Below, in pieces: positions 15,662 through 23,648 of a DNA stretch of 42,524 bases. Made by a program: the position numbers and the translations under genes. The notes beneath the pieces were generated by a model that saw nothing but the letters and a program-made list of their open reading frames with translations, was not told the origin of the DNA and ran no database searches. Every line of letters begins with the position of its first letter. Positions within the stretch are counted from its first letter, which is position 1. Location: NCBI GenBank assembly GCA_964612675.1, contig CAZTDD010000051.1, positions 1-42,524 of the forward strand, given 5' to 3'. Source of the stretch: CAZTDD01 sp964612675. GTDB lineage: Bacteria; Hinthialibacterota; Hinthialibacteria; Hinthialibacterales; JAKPRU01.

Positions 15662-17707
15662 TTATCCCCCCTTCTTCCACTCTCCCAACTCCGACACCCG
15701 CACCACCTTGCCCGGCTTGCCGAGGTGCGTATACAGGTCTTTTGCCCAGATATAGGTTTTGGGAACCTCTCCGACAAAAACAAGCTCAGAAGGCCAGAGT
15801 AGTCCAGCCACTTGTGGCAGGTCGGTGACACGGAGACAGTTCAGCATCTCGATGGCCGGGCCGGTGCCGTCCTCTTCGCTCGGGGTATTCTGAGTTGCAG
15901 GCGGGTTGCCGAGAATGACCGTCTTCACATTTCCGTCAAGCAGCGCCGCATACAGCGCTACCGCCGCCATCTCCCCATCCGCCGCCAGCGCGACCTTGTC
16001 GCCATCGACACCTTGAAGACCTCGAAGCGCCTCCAGGCACCGCACCACATCGTACACACGCGTCGAAGCGATGGTTCTTCCCGCCCACGCCGCAGCACGC
16101 CGCAGGTGCCACTGAATCTCCGGCCCCCACGAGGTTTCGCCGACACCGCGCGTCTCCAGAAACGCCCGCCCCCAACTGCTCGGAACGCCGTTCAAGAAGG
16201 AAGACGCCGCCCAGCGGTTCACGACTCTTGGGCTTTTCAACATCAGAACAACCGGCGCGGGTTTGTCCGGATCGTTCCTCCAATGCCAGTCGAACTTGAG
16301 CCGCCAGCCGGACTCCGGGGTGAAACTGTAATGGTGAGTCCCCGCCTCCTGGTTGTTCAACGACTTGAAATCGATCGAAACATTCAAATCGCACGGCTTC
16401 TCGGGAAACGCGCCGAATGTTTTCTCGCGCAAAAAGTCCACGACTTCTTCCCGGTGCGATTTCAGGTCATCAGCGGACGAGATACTCGGCAGCTCCGCAA
16501 GTTCGATAAAACTGTCCTGAATGGTCTTTGTTCGATCATCCGCCGGGGGCCCGTCGACATAAATGCGCAGGGTCTCCTCCGACTCCAAGGTTTCTTCCCG
16601 TGTCTCGATGTCGCCGACCTCTTCGGGAGGAACGTCGCGATCGCAGAGGTGTTTGAGGAACCATGAGAAAATTTTCGTTCTGGATATCTCGTGGTATGAA
16701 TGCGGTCCGGGAGTGACAACCAGTTCGAGCCGGTCATCCGCACCGTACAGGTCGTAGATTCTCTCGACGTCTTCATGGCATTCGCGAATGGATTCAATCG
16801 TGAACAGTCCGTCCCGATTTGCCGAGGCGATCATCAACGGTCGCGGTGCGATGAGTGCGGCGACCTCCGAGAGATCCCATTGGTGGCTGTTGATCCACCA
16901 CATGCAGTCGCAATGGCCGTCGACAGTGCGATCTTCGATATGGCTTTCGAGCGTCCCGGTTCCGCAGACCGGTGCGGCGACGTCGATCCGATCGTCGGCG
17001 GCGGCGACATACCACGAGAGCGCTCCACCACCGGAAATACCGGTCACGCCTAAACGATTGGGATCTACCTCGGGTCGCTCTTGCAACAGATCGAGCCCTC
17101 GGATGCCGTTGATCAGCTCGGTGCCGCCCGGCGTATAGCCACGGCTATACCAATGGAACCACCCGCGCGCGTAACAGCCCCAATGCTCGCCACGCACCTC
17201 GCCCCACTGGATTGTCTCGTGAATCAATGTAACAAATCCCAGCTGCGCGAACCTGCGGGCATGGGTTTGGTAACGGACTTTCTGGGTCCGCGAGTGGCCG
17301 CAAACATAGAGAACGCCCGGCACCGGCCCGTCCACATTCGTCGGGATATAGAGATCGGCTGGTACATATAGCTGAGGGAGCGATTCATAGTAGATCTTCT
17401 CGATTTTGTATCCTTCGCGCTCGAGCGTGTCCACATGATGGACTTTGACCGGTTCGCGGTTCTCGCGCGGCGGCAAATCGGCCAGGCCCATCATGTCCAT
17501 GAATTGCCGATACCGCTCTTCGCGGTCCGATTTCCATGATTTGAGGTCTTTATACTGGGTCAGGGCGTTGTCTGTGATTCTCTCGGCTTCTTGGCATAAG
17601 TAGAGACGCATGTTGTTGGTCACTGGGGTTTCCTCGTCAGCGTACGGTTTCGGTGTCATGCTCAGAAGGAGGGCGATCGTCAGAGTTCCGAGAGCGGGTG
17701 TGCGCAT
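15662..17707 (-). CDS. Secreted acetyl-xylan-esterase-like alpha/beta-hydrolase, two lobes
   Basis: A 681-residue exported protein (signal peptide about 1-23, ending KPYADE). The first lobe is an alpha/beta-hydrolase close to acetyl xylan esterases: a strand with GVLYVCGHSR, the nucleophile elbow GISGGG with Ser225, ALIAPRPLMIASANRDGLF carrying a likely acid, and PGPHSYH with a likely catalytic histidine. It would remove acetyl or other ester groups from polysaccharide. The second lobe (about 430-681) seems to repeat a hydrolase-like fold but has AADGEMA where a Gly-x-Ser-x-Gly would be, so it is probably non-catalytic; that reading is uncertain. ATG with GAGGTGA upstream. Neighbours do not form an obvious operon. 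Confidence 0.85.
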   Translation of the reverse strand: MRTPALGTLTIALLLSMTPKPYADEETPVTNNMRLYLCQEAERITDNALTQYKDLKSWKSDREERYRQFMDMMGLADLPPRENREPVKVHHVDTLEREGYKIEKIYYESLPQLYVPADLYIPTNVDGPVPGVLYVCGHSRTQKVRYQTHARRFAQLGFVTLIHETIQWGEVRGEHWGCYARGWFHWYSRGYTPGGTELINGIRGLDLLQERPEVDPNRLGVTGISGGGALSWYVAAADDRIDVAAPVCGTGTLESHIEDRTVDGHCDCMWWINSHQWDLSEVAALIAPRPLMIASANRDGLFTIESIRECHEDVERIYDLYGADDRLELVVTPGPHSYHEISRTKIFSWFLKHLCDRDVPPEEVGDIETREETLESEETLRIYVDGPPADDRTKTIQDSFIELAELPSISSADDLKSHREEVVDFLREKTFGAFPEKPCDLNVSIDFKSLNNQEAGTHHYSFTPESGWRLKFDWHWRNDPDKPAPVVLMLKSPRVVNRWAASSFLNGVPSSWGRAFLETRGVGETSWGPEIQWHLRRAAAWAGRTIASTRVYDVVRCLEALRGLQGVDGDKVALAADGEMAAVALYAALLDGNVKTVILGNPPATQNTPSEEDGTGPAIEMLNCLRVTDLPQVAGLLWPSELVFVGEVPKTYIWAKDLYTHLGKPGKVVRVSELGEWKKGG

Positions 17708-17838
17708 TGTGTCACCTCGGGGAGAAGATTTATGTCCCTGATTCTACAGGAAAATCCTACTCTCCAGAGCTTTACCCTGAGGTCGCGGAGGAGGAAACGA
17801 AGGGCGTTTGTGAGCGCGATGTTTGGTGCGTAAAGCGG

Positions 17839-17964
17839 TCAACCCCCTCCTACACCTCCCCCGGTCTCGGGGGAGGAAACGAAACCCAGGTGCCCGGTCG
17901 CTCAAAACGAGCATGCCTGTAGCGTCTTCTGCCCGAAGACTGGGGGAGATTTAGAGGGAGTTGA
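17839..17964. mobile_element. C-rich MITE-like element, intergenic copy
   Basis: About 126 bp between the esterase start and the lipoprotein stop. It opens TCAACCCCCTC and closes GAGGGAGTTGA, which are near-perfect inverted ends, and has an internal hairpin CCTCCCCCG / CGGGGGAGG near 17855-17876. The first 39 bases equal those of the copy at 8802. No coding capacity, so it would need a transposase supplied in trans if it is mobile. Confidence 0.65.
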
Positions 17965-17986
17965 ATGTGTTGGGATTAGACACAGG

Positions 17987-18229
17987 TTACTGAAAGAGGA
18001 TCGTCAAATCATAAAAAGGATTGCTGTCGATATCCTTCAAGGTAGGCACATTCGGAGGTCCCATGTCGAAAAGGGCCCACTCGTTGACCTCGGTATCGGA
18101 GAATGGTTCCAGTTCTTCGTACCAGGGTTCGGAAGGGAACTCGATAACTTGGACCGTCCGCGTCATCGCACAACCGGACAAATACAGAGCCATCCCGGCC
18201 AGAAGCAGAATTCGAAAAATCGATTTCAT
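17987..18229 (-). CDS. Small lipoprotein
   Basis: An 80-residue protein with a lipoprotein signal: MKSIFRILLLAGMALY then the lipobox LSGC, so the mature protein starts at the cysteine and would be lipid-anchored. The remaining 55 or so residues (with EPWYEELEPFSDTEVNEWALFD) match nothing I know. The start was put at the ATG at 18227-18229 because it begins the signal peptide; an ATG seven codons upstream is possible, and neither has a good ribosome site. Function unknown. Confidence 0.65.
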   Translation of the reverse strand: MKSIFRILLLAGMALYLSGCAMTRTVQVIEFPSEPWYEELEPFSDTEVNEWALFDMGPPNVPTLKDIDSNPFYDLTILFQ

Positions 18230-18461
18230 AATGGAAGCCATCCAATCCAATCGGTATCTTCCGAATTCTACCGAAACGGGTCAGAGCCGGATAGAGCGAG
18301 CCCGATCCTCTGTCTCTCAAAACGCCGGAGGATCTGCAGAGGAGGGTGGACAGACGTCCACGGCATCGATCCGCCGCTCCCATCTCGAAAAGGGGCCGCT
18401 CTCGACACGTTTTCCCGCAGAGGTATCATGATCAGCGCATTTTCGAAAGGAAGCAAGAATC

Positions 18462-19172
18462 ATGCGTCCAGGCAGAATTCACCGTAAGGAACTCCAGAAA
18501 AAACTGAAAGAGGACGAGGTCGCTGTCTTTTTCTCCGATATCCGCGACTCGTTCAGTGAATACATGGAAAAGTACGGCCGCCTCACTTTTTGGGGGGTCG
18601 TTGTTGTCGTCCTGGTTGTCGGGCTGGTGACACTTTTCCAATGGAAACAGCACGACGATTTTGTTCGCGCGCAGGAAACGTACACAGCGGCGACCGCGCA
18701 GATTGCCGATAGTGATTATGTCGCGGCCGAAAGCACCTTGACCGAGTTGATCGAACAGTTCGGCGGTCAGGAGATGACGGCTGCGGCGTACGCATTGCGC
18801 GGGTATGCCAATCACCAGCAGCGGAACTACGCGGCCGCTTTGAATGACTATCAGACCGCTATCGACCGGATCGACGATCCGGCCACTCGGTACACTCTTC
18901 GAATCGCCGTTGCGCAGTGTTATCGCTCGATGGAACAGCCTCAGGATGCGGTGGCGGAGCTCGAGTCGCTACGCTCCGAAGTCGACGTGCCAGCCATGAA
19001 AGACGAGATCAATTTCCTGCTGGCTCAATGCAAAGAGGATCTTAACCAGCCGCAACAGGCGCTCGCGTTGTATCAAGAAATCAGCAAGGAGTCCACGTAC
19101 AGGATGATGGCGCGCGAGCGGATCTCCTGGCTGGAAACAGAGCCGGTTTCTGCAATCAATCAGGCGGGTTGA
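18462..19172 (+). CDS. Membrane-anchored TPR protein, YfgM-like
   Basis: A 236-residue protein with a short cytoplasmic start (MRPGRIHRKELQKKLKEDEVAVFF), one transmembrane helix (about 42-60, LTFWGVVVVVLVVGLVTLF), then TPR-like repeats facing the periplasm (AAAYALRGYANHQQRNYAAALNDYQTAI and following). This is the layout of YfgM, a partner of the Sec translocon and periplasmic chaperones in Escherichia coli. Whether it works with the translocon here is inference. The ATG has AAAGGAAG upstream. It stands alone on the plus strand. Confidence 0.75.
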   Translation: MRPGRIHRKELQKKLKEDEVAVFFSDIRDSFSEYMEKYGRLTFWGVVVVVLVVGLVTLFQWKQHDDFVRAQETYTAATAQIADSDYVAAESTLTELIEQFGGQEMTAAAYALRGYANHQQRNYAAALNDYQTAIDRIDDPATRYTLRIAVAQCYRSMEQPQDAVAELESLRSEVDVPAMKDEINFLLAQCKEDLNQPQQALALYQEISKESTYRMMARERISWLETEPVSAINQAG

Positions 19173-19184
19173 TGGGAAGGTTAC

Positions 19185-19298
19185 CTACAGCGACGCGAGA
19201 GTGTGGTCGACCGTCTTGAGGAACTCGGTAATATCGAGCGGTTTGAACATTGTCCAACCGATCCCTGGGCCGGCGCTTGATCCGTCCATCGTCAACAT
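19185..19298 (-). pseudogene. Possible C-terminal remnant of a response-regulator receiver domain
   Basis: Just past the stop of the TPR gene, and in the same frame, the minus strand stays open to a TAG at 19185-19187. The 37 residues from the ATG at 19298 end GWTMFKPLDITEFLKTVDHT, which looks like the last strand and helix of a CheY-type receiver domain (the Lys-Pro after a hydrophobic residue is the usual switch lysine). The rest of the domain, including the phosphorylated aspartate, is missing. It is either a decayed gene or chance similarity. Confidence 0.3.
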
Positions 19299-19313
19299 CG
19301 GGCGAGGCAAGGA

Positions 19314-20588
19314 TTACGGTTTCTTGTGGGCGGCTTTGGTCGTTTCCTTGGTGGCTGATTCTACTTTCGTGGGAGGAAGGCCTTCTTCGAGCGCTTCGCC
19401 CAGCGTCTTCAGCCCTTGAGACTCTTTGTACTCATTAGGAATCTGCTTGTAATACTCCCTGCATTCCTCGACTCTTCCAATGAAAAAGAGGGCGCATGCG
19501 TTCAGCGAGGCGTAGGCTTCCATCTCCTGCACCTGTGGATTCTTGATGCTCTCGATGAGTTCGAGGCAGCCTCTGAAGTCCTGCTCTTGGTATCGAAGGT
19601 TCGCCAGGAGGAGTTTCTGAGGATCGCTCGCGCGTCCTTCCTCAAGAACCTTCGTCACAAGTCGCTTTGCAAGATCTTCGCGACCGATATGGCAGAGTTC
19701 CAAAGCGAGTTCGTAGCCATCCCGCGTGTTGAGCGAGCTGGGTTGGAGGAAAGCGAACCGAAGGCGGTTCTTTTTTGCGGCGCTCCAGCTGTTTAGATGG
19801 ACGACGATTTTTCGCGTCTCTTTTACCTCATCCATTTTTTTCTGCCGCGCGAGTGCCATGAGAAGCATGTTGTAGGCTTCCTCGAAAAACGGGTAGGCTT
19901 GAACCGCCGCGCGAAGATGCTGTTCAGCTTGTTCGCTGTTTCTAGCGCGGATCTCCAGTCTTCCAAGCTCGTATTGGGCAAGATAGTGGTCAGGGTTTGC
20001 CTGTACCACTGTCAACAGAGTCTTTCTTGCTTTTGTGTCGTCACCGCGGCTCGCCAAAATACGCCCGAGTAAAAAAAGCCCATCGATGTGGTTCGGTTCT
20101 TTTTCGAGAAGCATCCGGACGCGGCGTTCAGCTTCGTTCAGCCGATCCAGTGTCTGAGCCAGCGCCGCCGCCTGGTAAAGAAGTCTTGTATTCTCCGGTT
20201 CTTGATCGATGGCTTTCTGGCTCCATTCGAGCGCGAATTCGATGTTCCCCGCTCGCCAGTACGCGCGTGCGACCAGAAAGGTCAGTGTTCCATCCGGGCC
20301 GTACTTGTCCGCAAGAGTTTTCAAGACCGGAAGCAACTCAGCGCCGGGTGACAGTCGGTCAATTGCCTGAATGATCGCCACACGTTCTTCTTCGTCAATC
20401 GACGAGGGCAGCGCTTTCGATGTCTCCGCAACTGCATGCAAATCTCCATCGTGGACCGCTTCAACAAACGTTTCGACAGGGTCCGATATCGTCGCTGTAC
20501 GGCCGGTTACTGTGATGAGCAAAACAAGAGACGAAACGAGTATCGTCAAATGGTTCAGCTTATTGTCCGCACGAAATGGTCTTTTCAT
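19314..20588 (-). CDS. Exported TPR-repeat protein
   Basis: A 424-residue protein with an N-terminal hydrophobic export signal (LTILVSSLVLLITVTG) and TPR helices over most of its length, for example AYWRAGNIEFALEWSQKAI, LLYQAAALAQTLDRLNEAE and YLAQYELGRLEIRARNSEQAEQHL. It ends in a lysine-rich tail (KETTKAAHKKP). Such proteins usually scaffold envelope complexes; the partner is unknown. The ATG at 20586-20588 was chosen because it starts the signal sequence and lies 8 bases after the VapC stop; a longer frame to 20639 would overlap vapC and has no ribosome site. It could be co-transcribed with vapBC. Confidence 0.75.
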   Translation of the reverse strand: MKRPFRADNKLNHLTILVSSLVLLITVTGRTATISDPVETFVEAVHDGDLHAVAETSKALPSSIDEEERVAIIQAIDRLSPGAELLPVLKTLADKYGPDGTLTFLVARAYWRAGNIEFALEWSQKAIDQEPENTRLLYQAAALAQTLDRLNEAERRVRMLLEKEPNHIDGLFLLGRILASRGDDTKARKTLLTVVQANPDHYLAQYELGRLEIRARNSEQAEQHLRAAVQAYPFFEEAYNMLLMALARQKKMDEVKETRKIVVHLNSWSAAKKNRLRFAFLQPSSLNTRDGYELALELCHIGREDLAKRLVTKVLEEGRASDPQKLLLANLRYQEQDFRGCLELIESIKNPQVQEMEAYASLNACALFFIGRVEECREYYKQIPNEYKESQGLKTLGEALEEGLPPTKVESATKETTKAAHKKP

Positions 20589-20596
20589 TTTGTCGC

Positions 20597-21016
20597 TCAG
20601 TCGGTCTGCACCAACGAGATTCCGGAGGCTCCGGCGCATCGGATAAGGTCGTCGTCGAGCGTGGCCATAGGGAGATGCTCACGGCGAGCGAGTTCGAGAT
20701 AGGCGGCGTCGTATGAAGTAATATTGTATTCTCTGGCGGTTTCAATCAGTGTCTTTATCTCGGACGGTGACGGCGCAGCCTGGACTCGAATGGGAAGTGT
20801 ACTCAATCGATTTAGAAAGAGATTCGTTTTTTCAGGCTGGATACGTTGTCGATGTTCCGCCACAACGAACACGTTCACCACTTCGAACGGCCAAAAAGAA
20901 GGGACCAGCGCTTCGGAACCTGCACACAGAGCATCTTGCACACTGTCCGTGTACGGTGTCGCCGCGTCTTCCAGAAACCACGCCATTGTCATGGAGCAGT
21001 CCAGCACGAAGTTCAT
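20597..21016 (-). CDS. vapC: PIN-domain toxin VapC
   Basis: A 139-residue PIN-domain ribonuclease, the toxin of a VapBC pair that cuts RNA, commonly tRNA. The acidic residues that hold the metal are visible: Asp6 in MNFVLDCSM, Glu45 in PFEVVNVF, Asp103 in TSYDAAYLELA and the aspartates at 121-123 in ATLDDDL. Length is usual. The ATG overlaps the antitoxin stop by one base (TGATG), the typical coupled arrangement. Confidence 0.9.
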   Translation of the reverse strand: MNFVLDCSMTMAWFLEDAATPYTDSVQDALCAGSEALVPSFWPFEVVNVFVVAEHRQRIQPEKTNLFLNRLSTLPIRVQAAPSPSEIKTLIETAREYNITSYDAAYLELARREHLPMATLDDDLIRCAGASGISLVQTD

Positions 21017-21258
21017 CAGTACTTACGACCCTGCTCTATCATTTCTTTTATTGAAATGCCACCCGTTGTAAACCCTTTCCGCAGGCTTCGGATTTCCTCA
21101 ATTGCCTCCTGAATCTCCTTGCGACTGGTTCTGTTGACAGGAACGAGCTTCGCGATAGGTACCCCTCGGCGGGTGATGGTGATCTCTTCGCCTTGCTGAA
21201 CCCGGTTCAGCAGTTGGGGTAAATGAGTCTTCGCTTCATAGGAACCAACTTTGGACAT
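21016..21258 (-). CDS. vapB: Phd/YefM-family antitoxin VapB
   Basis: An 80-residue antitoxin with the Phd/YefM fold at its N-terminus (MSKVGSYEAKTHLPQLLNRV followed by GEEITITRRGVPIAKLVPV), which dimerises and binds operator DNA, and a C-terminal tail (IRSLRKGFTTGGISIKEMI) expected to wrap the toxin. The ATG at 21256-21258 follows GGTGGG; a start four codons earlier is possible. First gene of vapBC. A pair of 12-bp direct repeats lies 20 bases upstream and is a likely autoregulatory operator. Confidence 0.88.
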   Translation of the reverse strand: MSKVGSYEAKTHLPQLLNRVQQGEEITITRRGVPIAKLVPVNRTSRKEIQEAIEEIRSLRKGFTTGGISIKEMIEQGRKY

Positions 21259-21277
21259 ATTGCCCACCATAAGAATG

Positions 21278-21322
21278 AACTGGTCTGTAAACTAGTCTAT
21301 AGTTCTACGTTGGCCAAAGCAA
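21278..21322 (-). promoter_or_regulatory. Candidate vapBC promoter and 12-bp direct-repeat operator
   Basis: AACTGGTCTGTA (21278-21289) is followed directly by AACTAGTCTATA (21290-21301), matching at 10 of 12 positions. On the minus strand a TAGACT -10 (21294-21299) lies within the second unit, 17 bases from TTGCTT (21317-21322). Such an overlap fits repression by the antitoxin. The promoter match itself is modest. Confidence 0.45.
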
Positions 21323-21329
21323 GTTCCTG

Positions 21330-21361
21330 TTGGTCCAGGAGTTCAACTCCTGGAGCAGCGG
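21330..21361. repeat. CCAGGAGTT hairpin element, copy 1
   Basis: CCAGGAGTTCAACTCCTGG (21335-21353) is a near-perfect palindrome embedded in about 30 bases that recur at 36660 with few changes, including the flanking TGGTCC and CAGCGG. Confidence 0.6.
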
Positions 21362-21536
21362 CGGTCGACCAGGGCATGGCCGTCTCCTTTCAAGAAAAAA
21401 AGCGTGACACAACGCCTGTTTTTTGCTTGACGTTAACGTTATAAGAGATTAGTGTTACCGCCAGATAAACTGGCAAAGTATGTCAGGATATCTGGGAGAT
21501 TCCCAAATCCTACATAGATCCCAGGAGGAATATGCT

Positions 21537-22550
21537 ATGAAGAGAGTCTGTGGGATTTTCATCGTGGTTCTCGCTTTGGCTGGCCTGCCGGCATTTGCGC
21601 AGGACACGAGCGTGAACGTGAACAGCTTTACGGCCCCGGAACTGCCGACGGTCCCCGAGATTGACGGCGTTCTGGAGGATTCGGTATGGGCGGCGGTTCC
21701 CACGATTCCAATGGACCAAGACGGCGATTCGCCGGCTGCGGAGCCCGGATCGGGCGACCTGGACATCACCCTGAAGGTTGCCTGGGATGAGGAGACCAAC
21801 TGTGTGTTCTTCGGCCTGCATGTGATTGATGACTCGTACATTAACACGTGCGGATTCGGATCATCGGTCAATGACGGTGGCTGGAGGAATGAGCGGCTGG
21901 AGATCGTCATTGACGGCAGCAATTCCGGCCTCGCAGACTCGAACACCAGCAGTGGTTGGCATCAGCAGTATTGCTTCGACATGCCGAATATTGTTGATCC
22001 GTGGGATCCGGATAACGGCTTGTACGGTATGGCGGATACTCCGGTTAGCACCGAGTTTATTCCCGTAGAAGTTTATGAAGGAATCACCGCCATTCTGTGG
22101 CCGAATTCGAGTACATATCCGGAGGGGTTCGACTTGCATGATGACTACATGGAATCGGCAGCCCAGCTGAAGTGTACGAATCCCGACGCGACGGAGTGGA
22201 TAGAACAGCCGGTCGAATTTGTTTGGGAGATCAAACTGGCGATCTTCCCGGAGCTGTTTGCCGCTGAAGAGTACGGCTATCCTTTGGATGACCCGGCACT
22301 TGCAGAGACCGGTTTTGAGGAGTATCTGGCCCTTCCGGATCATCAACGAGCCGATCTGGAAGAGGATTACGTGATCGGATTCACCCTCCAGCAGAACGAC
22401 GGCGATGTGTACAATCCGGACGGCCAACCGGAACGCGAACATCAAACCAACACCACCGGTGTCGCGGGCAATTGGAACAGCAGCGAGAGCCTGAGTGGTC
22501 TGATCCTCGGGCCGACACTGGCGGGTGTCGAGGACTGGACGCTTCGGTAA
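21537..22550 (+). CDS. Secreted CBM9-like carbohydrate-binding protein
   Basis: A 337-residue exported protein (signal peptide MKRVCGIFIVVLALAGLPAFA, cut before QDTS). The mature part opens with TVPEIDGVLEDSVWAAV and continues with LKVAWDEETNCVFFGLHVID and NERLEIVIDG, the hallmarks of the CBM9 / carbohydrate-binding-like beta-sandwich found in secreted proteins of polysaccharide degraders. One domain with insertions appears to fill the protein; no catalytic part is visible. It may bind sugar at the cell surface. The ATG follows AGGAGG by 8 bases, a strong ribosome site, and a terminator follows the gene, so this is a single-gene unit likely to be well expressed. Confidence 0.75.
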   Translation: MKRVCGIFIVVLALAGLPAFAQDTSVNVNSFTAPELPTVPEIDGVLEDSVWAAVPTIPMDQDGDSPAAEPGSGDLDITLKVAWDEETNCVFFGLHVIDDSYINTCGFGSSVNDGGWRNERLEIVIDGSNSGLADSNTSSGWHQQYCFDMPNIVDPWDPDNGLYGMADTPVSTEFIPVEVYEGITAILWPNSSTYPEGFDLHDDYMESAAQLKCTNPDATEWIEQPVEFVWEIKLAIFPELFAAEEYGYPLDDPALAETGFEEYLALPDHQRADLEEDYVIGFTLQQNDGDVYNPDGQPEREHQTNTTGVAGNWNSSESLSGLILGPTLAGVEDWTLR

Positions 22551-22580
22551 TCTACTTCGTTTGTTTTTGTGGTGAAAGTC

Positions 22581-22610
22581 AAGACCCCGGGAGTTCTTCC
22601 GGGGTCTTTT
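22581..22610 (+). terminator. Rho-independent terminator after the CBM9-like gene
   Basis: AAGACCCCGG, a loop GAGTTCTT, then CCGGGGTCTTTT: a GC-rich stem followed by a run of T, 30 bases after the stop codon. Confidence 0.9.
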
Positions 22611-22681
22611 ATGTGGGGTTGGCTTCAGCCGAATCCTGCTGAGCGACGCTTATGCAGTGGACACAGCGTACCGCAGGCGGG

Positions 22682-22775
22682 TATACTGTATATGTAGCAA
22701 TTCAGGATATATGGGAATTATTACAGCCAAGATATACTGCGGGTGGTTGAAGAGTCGCTGACATGTCAGTATATT
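22682..22775 (+). promoter_or_regulatory. abiE promoter with three TATACTG operator-like boxes
   Basis: TTGAAG (22747-22752) and TATATT (22770-22775) are exactly 17 bases apart and lie 51 bases before the antitoxin start. The 7-mer TATACTG occurs at 22682 and 22733 and inverted (CAGTATA) at 22767-22773, where it overlaps the -10. AbiEi antitoxins are known to bind repeats in their own promoter, so these boxes are natural candidates. Confidence 0.6.
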
Positions 22776-22826
22776 CTGTATGAGTAATTTCGTGAAAAAC
22801 CTGAAGTCTGGCAGATGGAGTATAGG

Positions 22827-23648
22827 ATGTCTTTGGAAACGTCAATACCAAATAGCAGATTACGTCTTGTCTCTGTGATACGAGACAGTGACGATGTCAT
22901 CAGGATTGACGATGTTGTCAGAACACTGCCTCTCGGAAGATCTGAGGCCGCAAAGCTCCTTTCCCGCTGGACGGTGCAAGGCTGGCTGAGACGAGTGGGC
23001 CGTGGCATGTATGTGCCTGCTTCATTGGACACCCTGGAAAGCGAACATGTCCTCGAAGATCCGTGGATCTTGGTCCCAGCTTTGTATGCACCGGCTTACA
23101 TTGGCGGTTGGACGGCGGCTGAGCATTGGGACCTCACTGAACAGCTATTTCGCGACATCGTGGTAATGACGACGCAGTCGGTCAGAGAAACCCGGCAAGT
23201 GCGGCAGGGGGCGACGTTTGCCTTACACCATATCCAAGAGAGAAAACTGTTCGGAACCCAACCCGTTTGGCGAGGCACCTCGAAAGTACAGATCTCAGAC
23301 GTACATCGGACCATCATCGATATGCTGGATTCGCCGAGAGTGGGCGGCGGAATTCAGCATGTAGCCGATTGCCTCGCTACGTATTTGAAACGATCCGACC
23401 GGAGCGACGCTGCGCTGATCCAGTATGCAGACAAACTCGGAAACGGGGCGGTTTTCAAGCGTCTTGGCTTCTTGGGAGAGACTCTCCCAAGTACATCGAA
23501 ATTAGTCGAAGAGTGCCGGGAACGTCTTACAAAGGGCAACGTAAAACTCGATTCGGCGTTGAGATGTAGTCGCTTGGCTTCAAAATGGCGTCTGTGGGTG
23601 CCGTCGAATTGGGTGAAACAGAAGGCTGAGAATGATCGGCAGGCGTGA
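22827..23648 (+). CDS. abiEi: AbiEi-type antitoxin and transcriptional repressor
   Basis: A 273-residue protein with an N-terminal winged helix (about 25-60: VRTLPLGRSEAAKLLSRW, VQGWLRRVGRGMYV) and a C-terminal antitoxin domain (WTAAEHWDLTEQLF, ALHHIQERKLFG, ISDVHRTIIDMLDSP). This is the AbiEi antitoxin layout: it represses its own operon and counters the AbiEii toxin without being degraded first. The ATG at 22827 has GGAG about 8 bases upstream; an ATG four codons earlier is an alternative. It overlaps the toxin gene by 17 bases. Confidence 0.88.
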   Translation: MSLETSIPNSRLRLVSVIRDSDDVIRIDDVVRTLPLGRSEAAKLLSRWTVQGWLRRVGRGMYVPASLDTLESEHVLEDPWILVPALYAPAYIGGWTAAEHWDLTEQLFRDIVVMTTQSVRETRQVRQGATFALHHIQERKLFGTQPVWRGTSKVQISDVHRTIIDMLDSPRVGGGIQHVADCLATYLKRSDRSDAALIQYADKLGNGAVFKRLGFLGETLPSTSKLVEECRERLTKGNVKLDSALRCSRLASKWRLWVPSNWVKQKAENDRQA

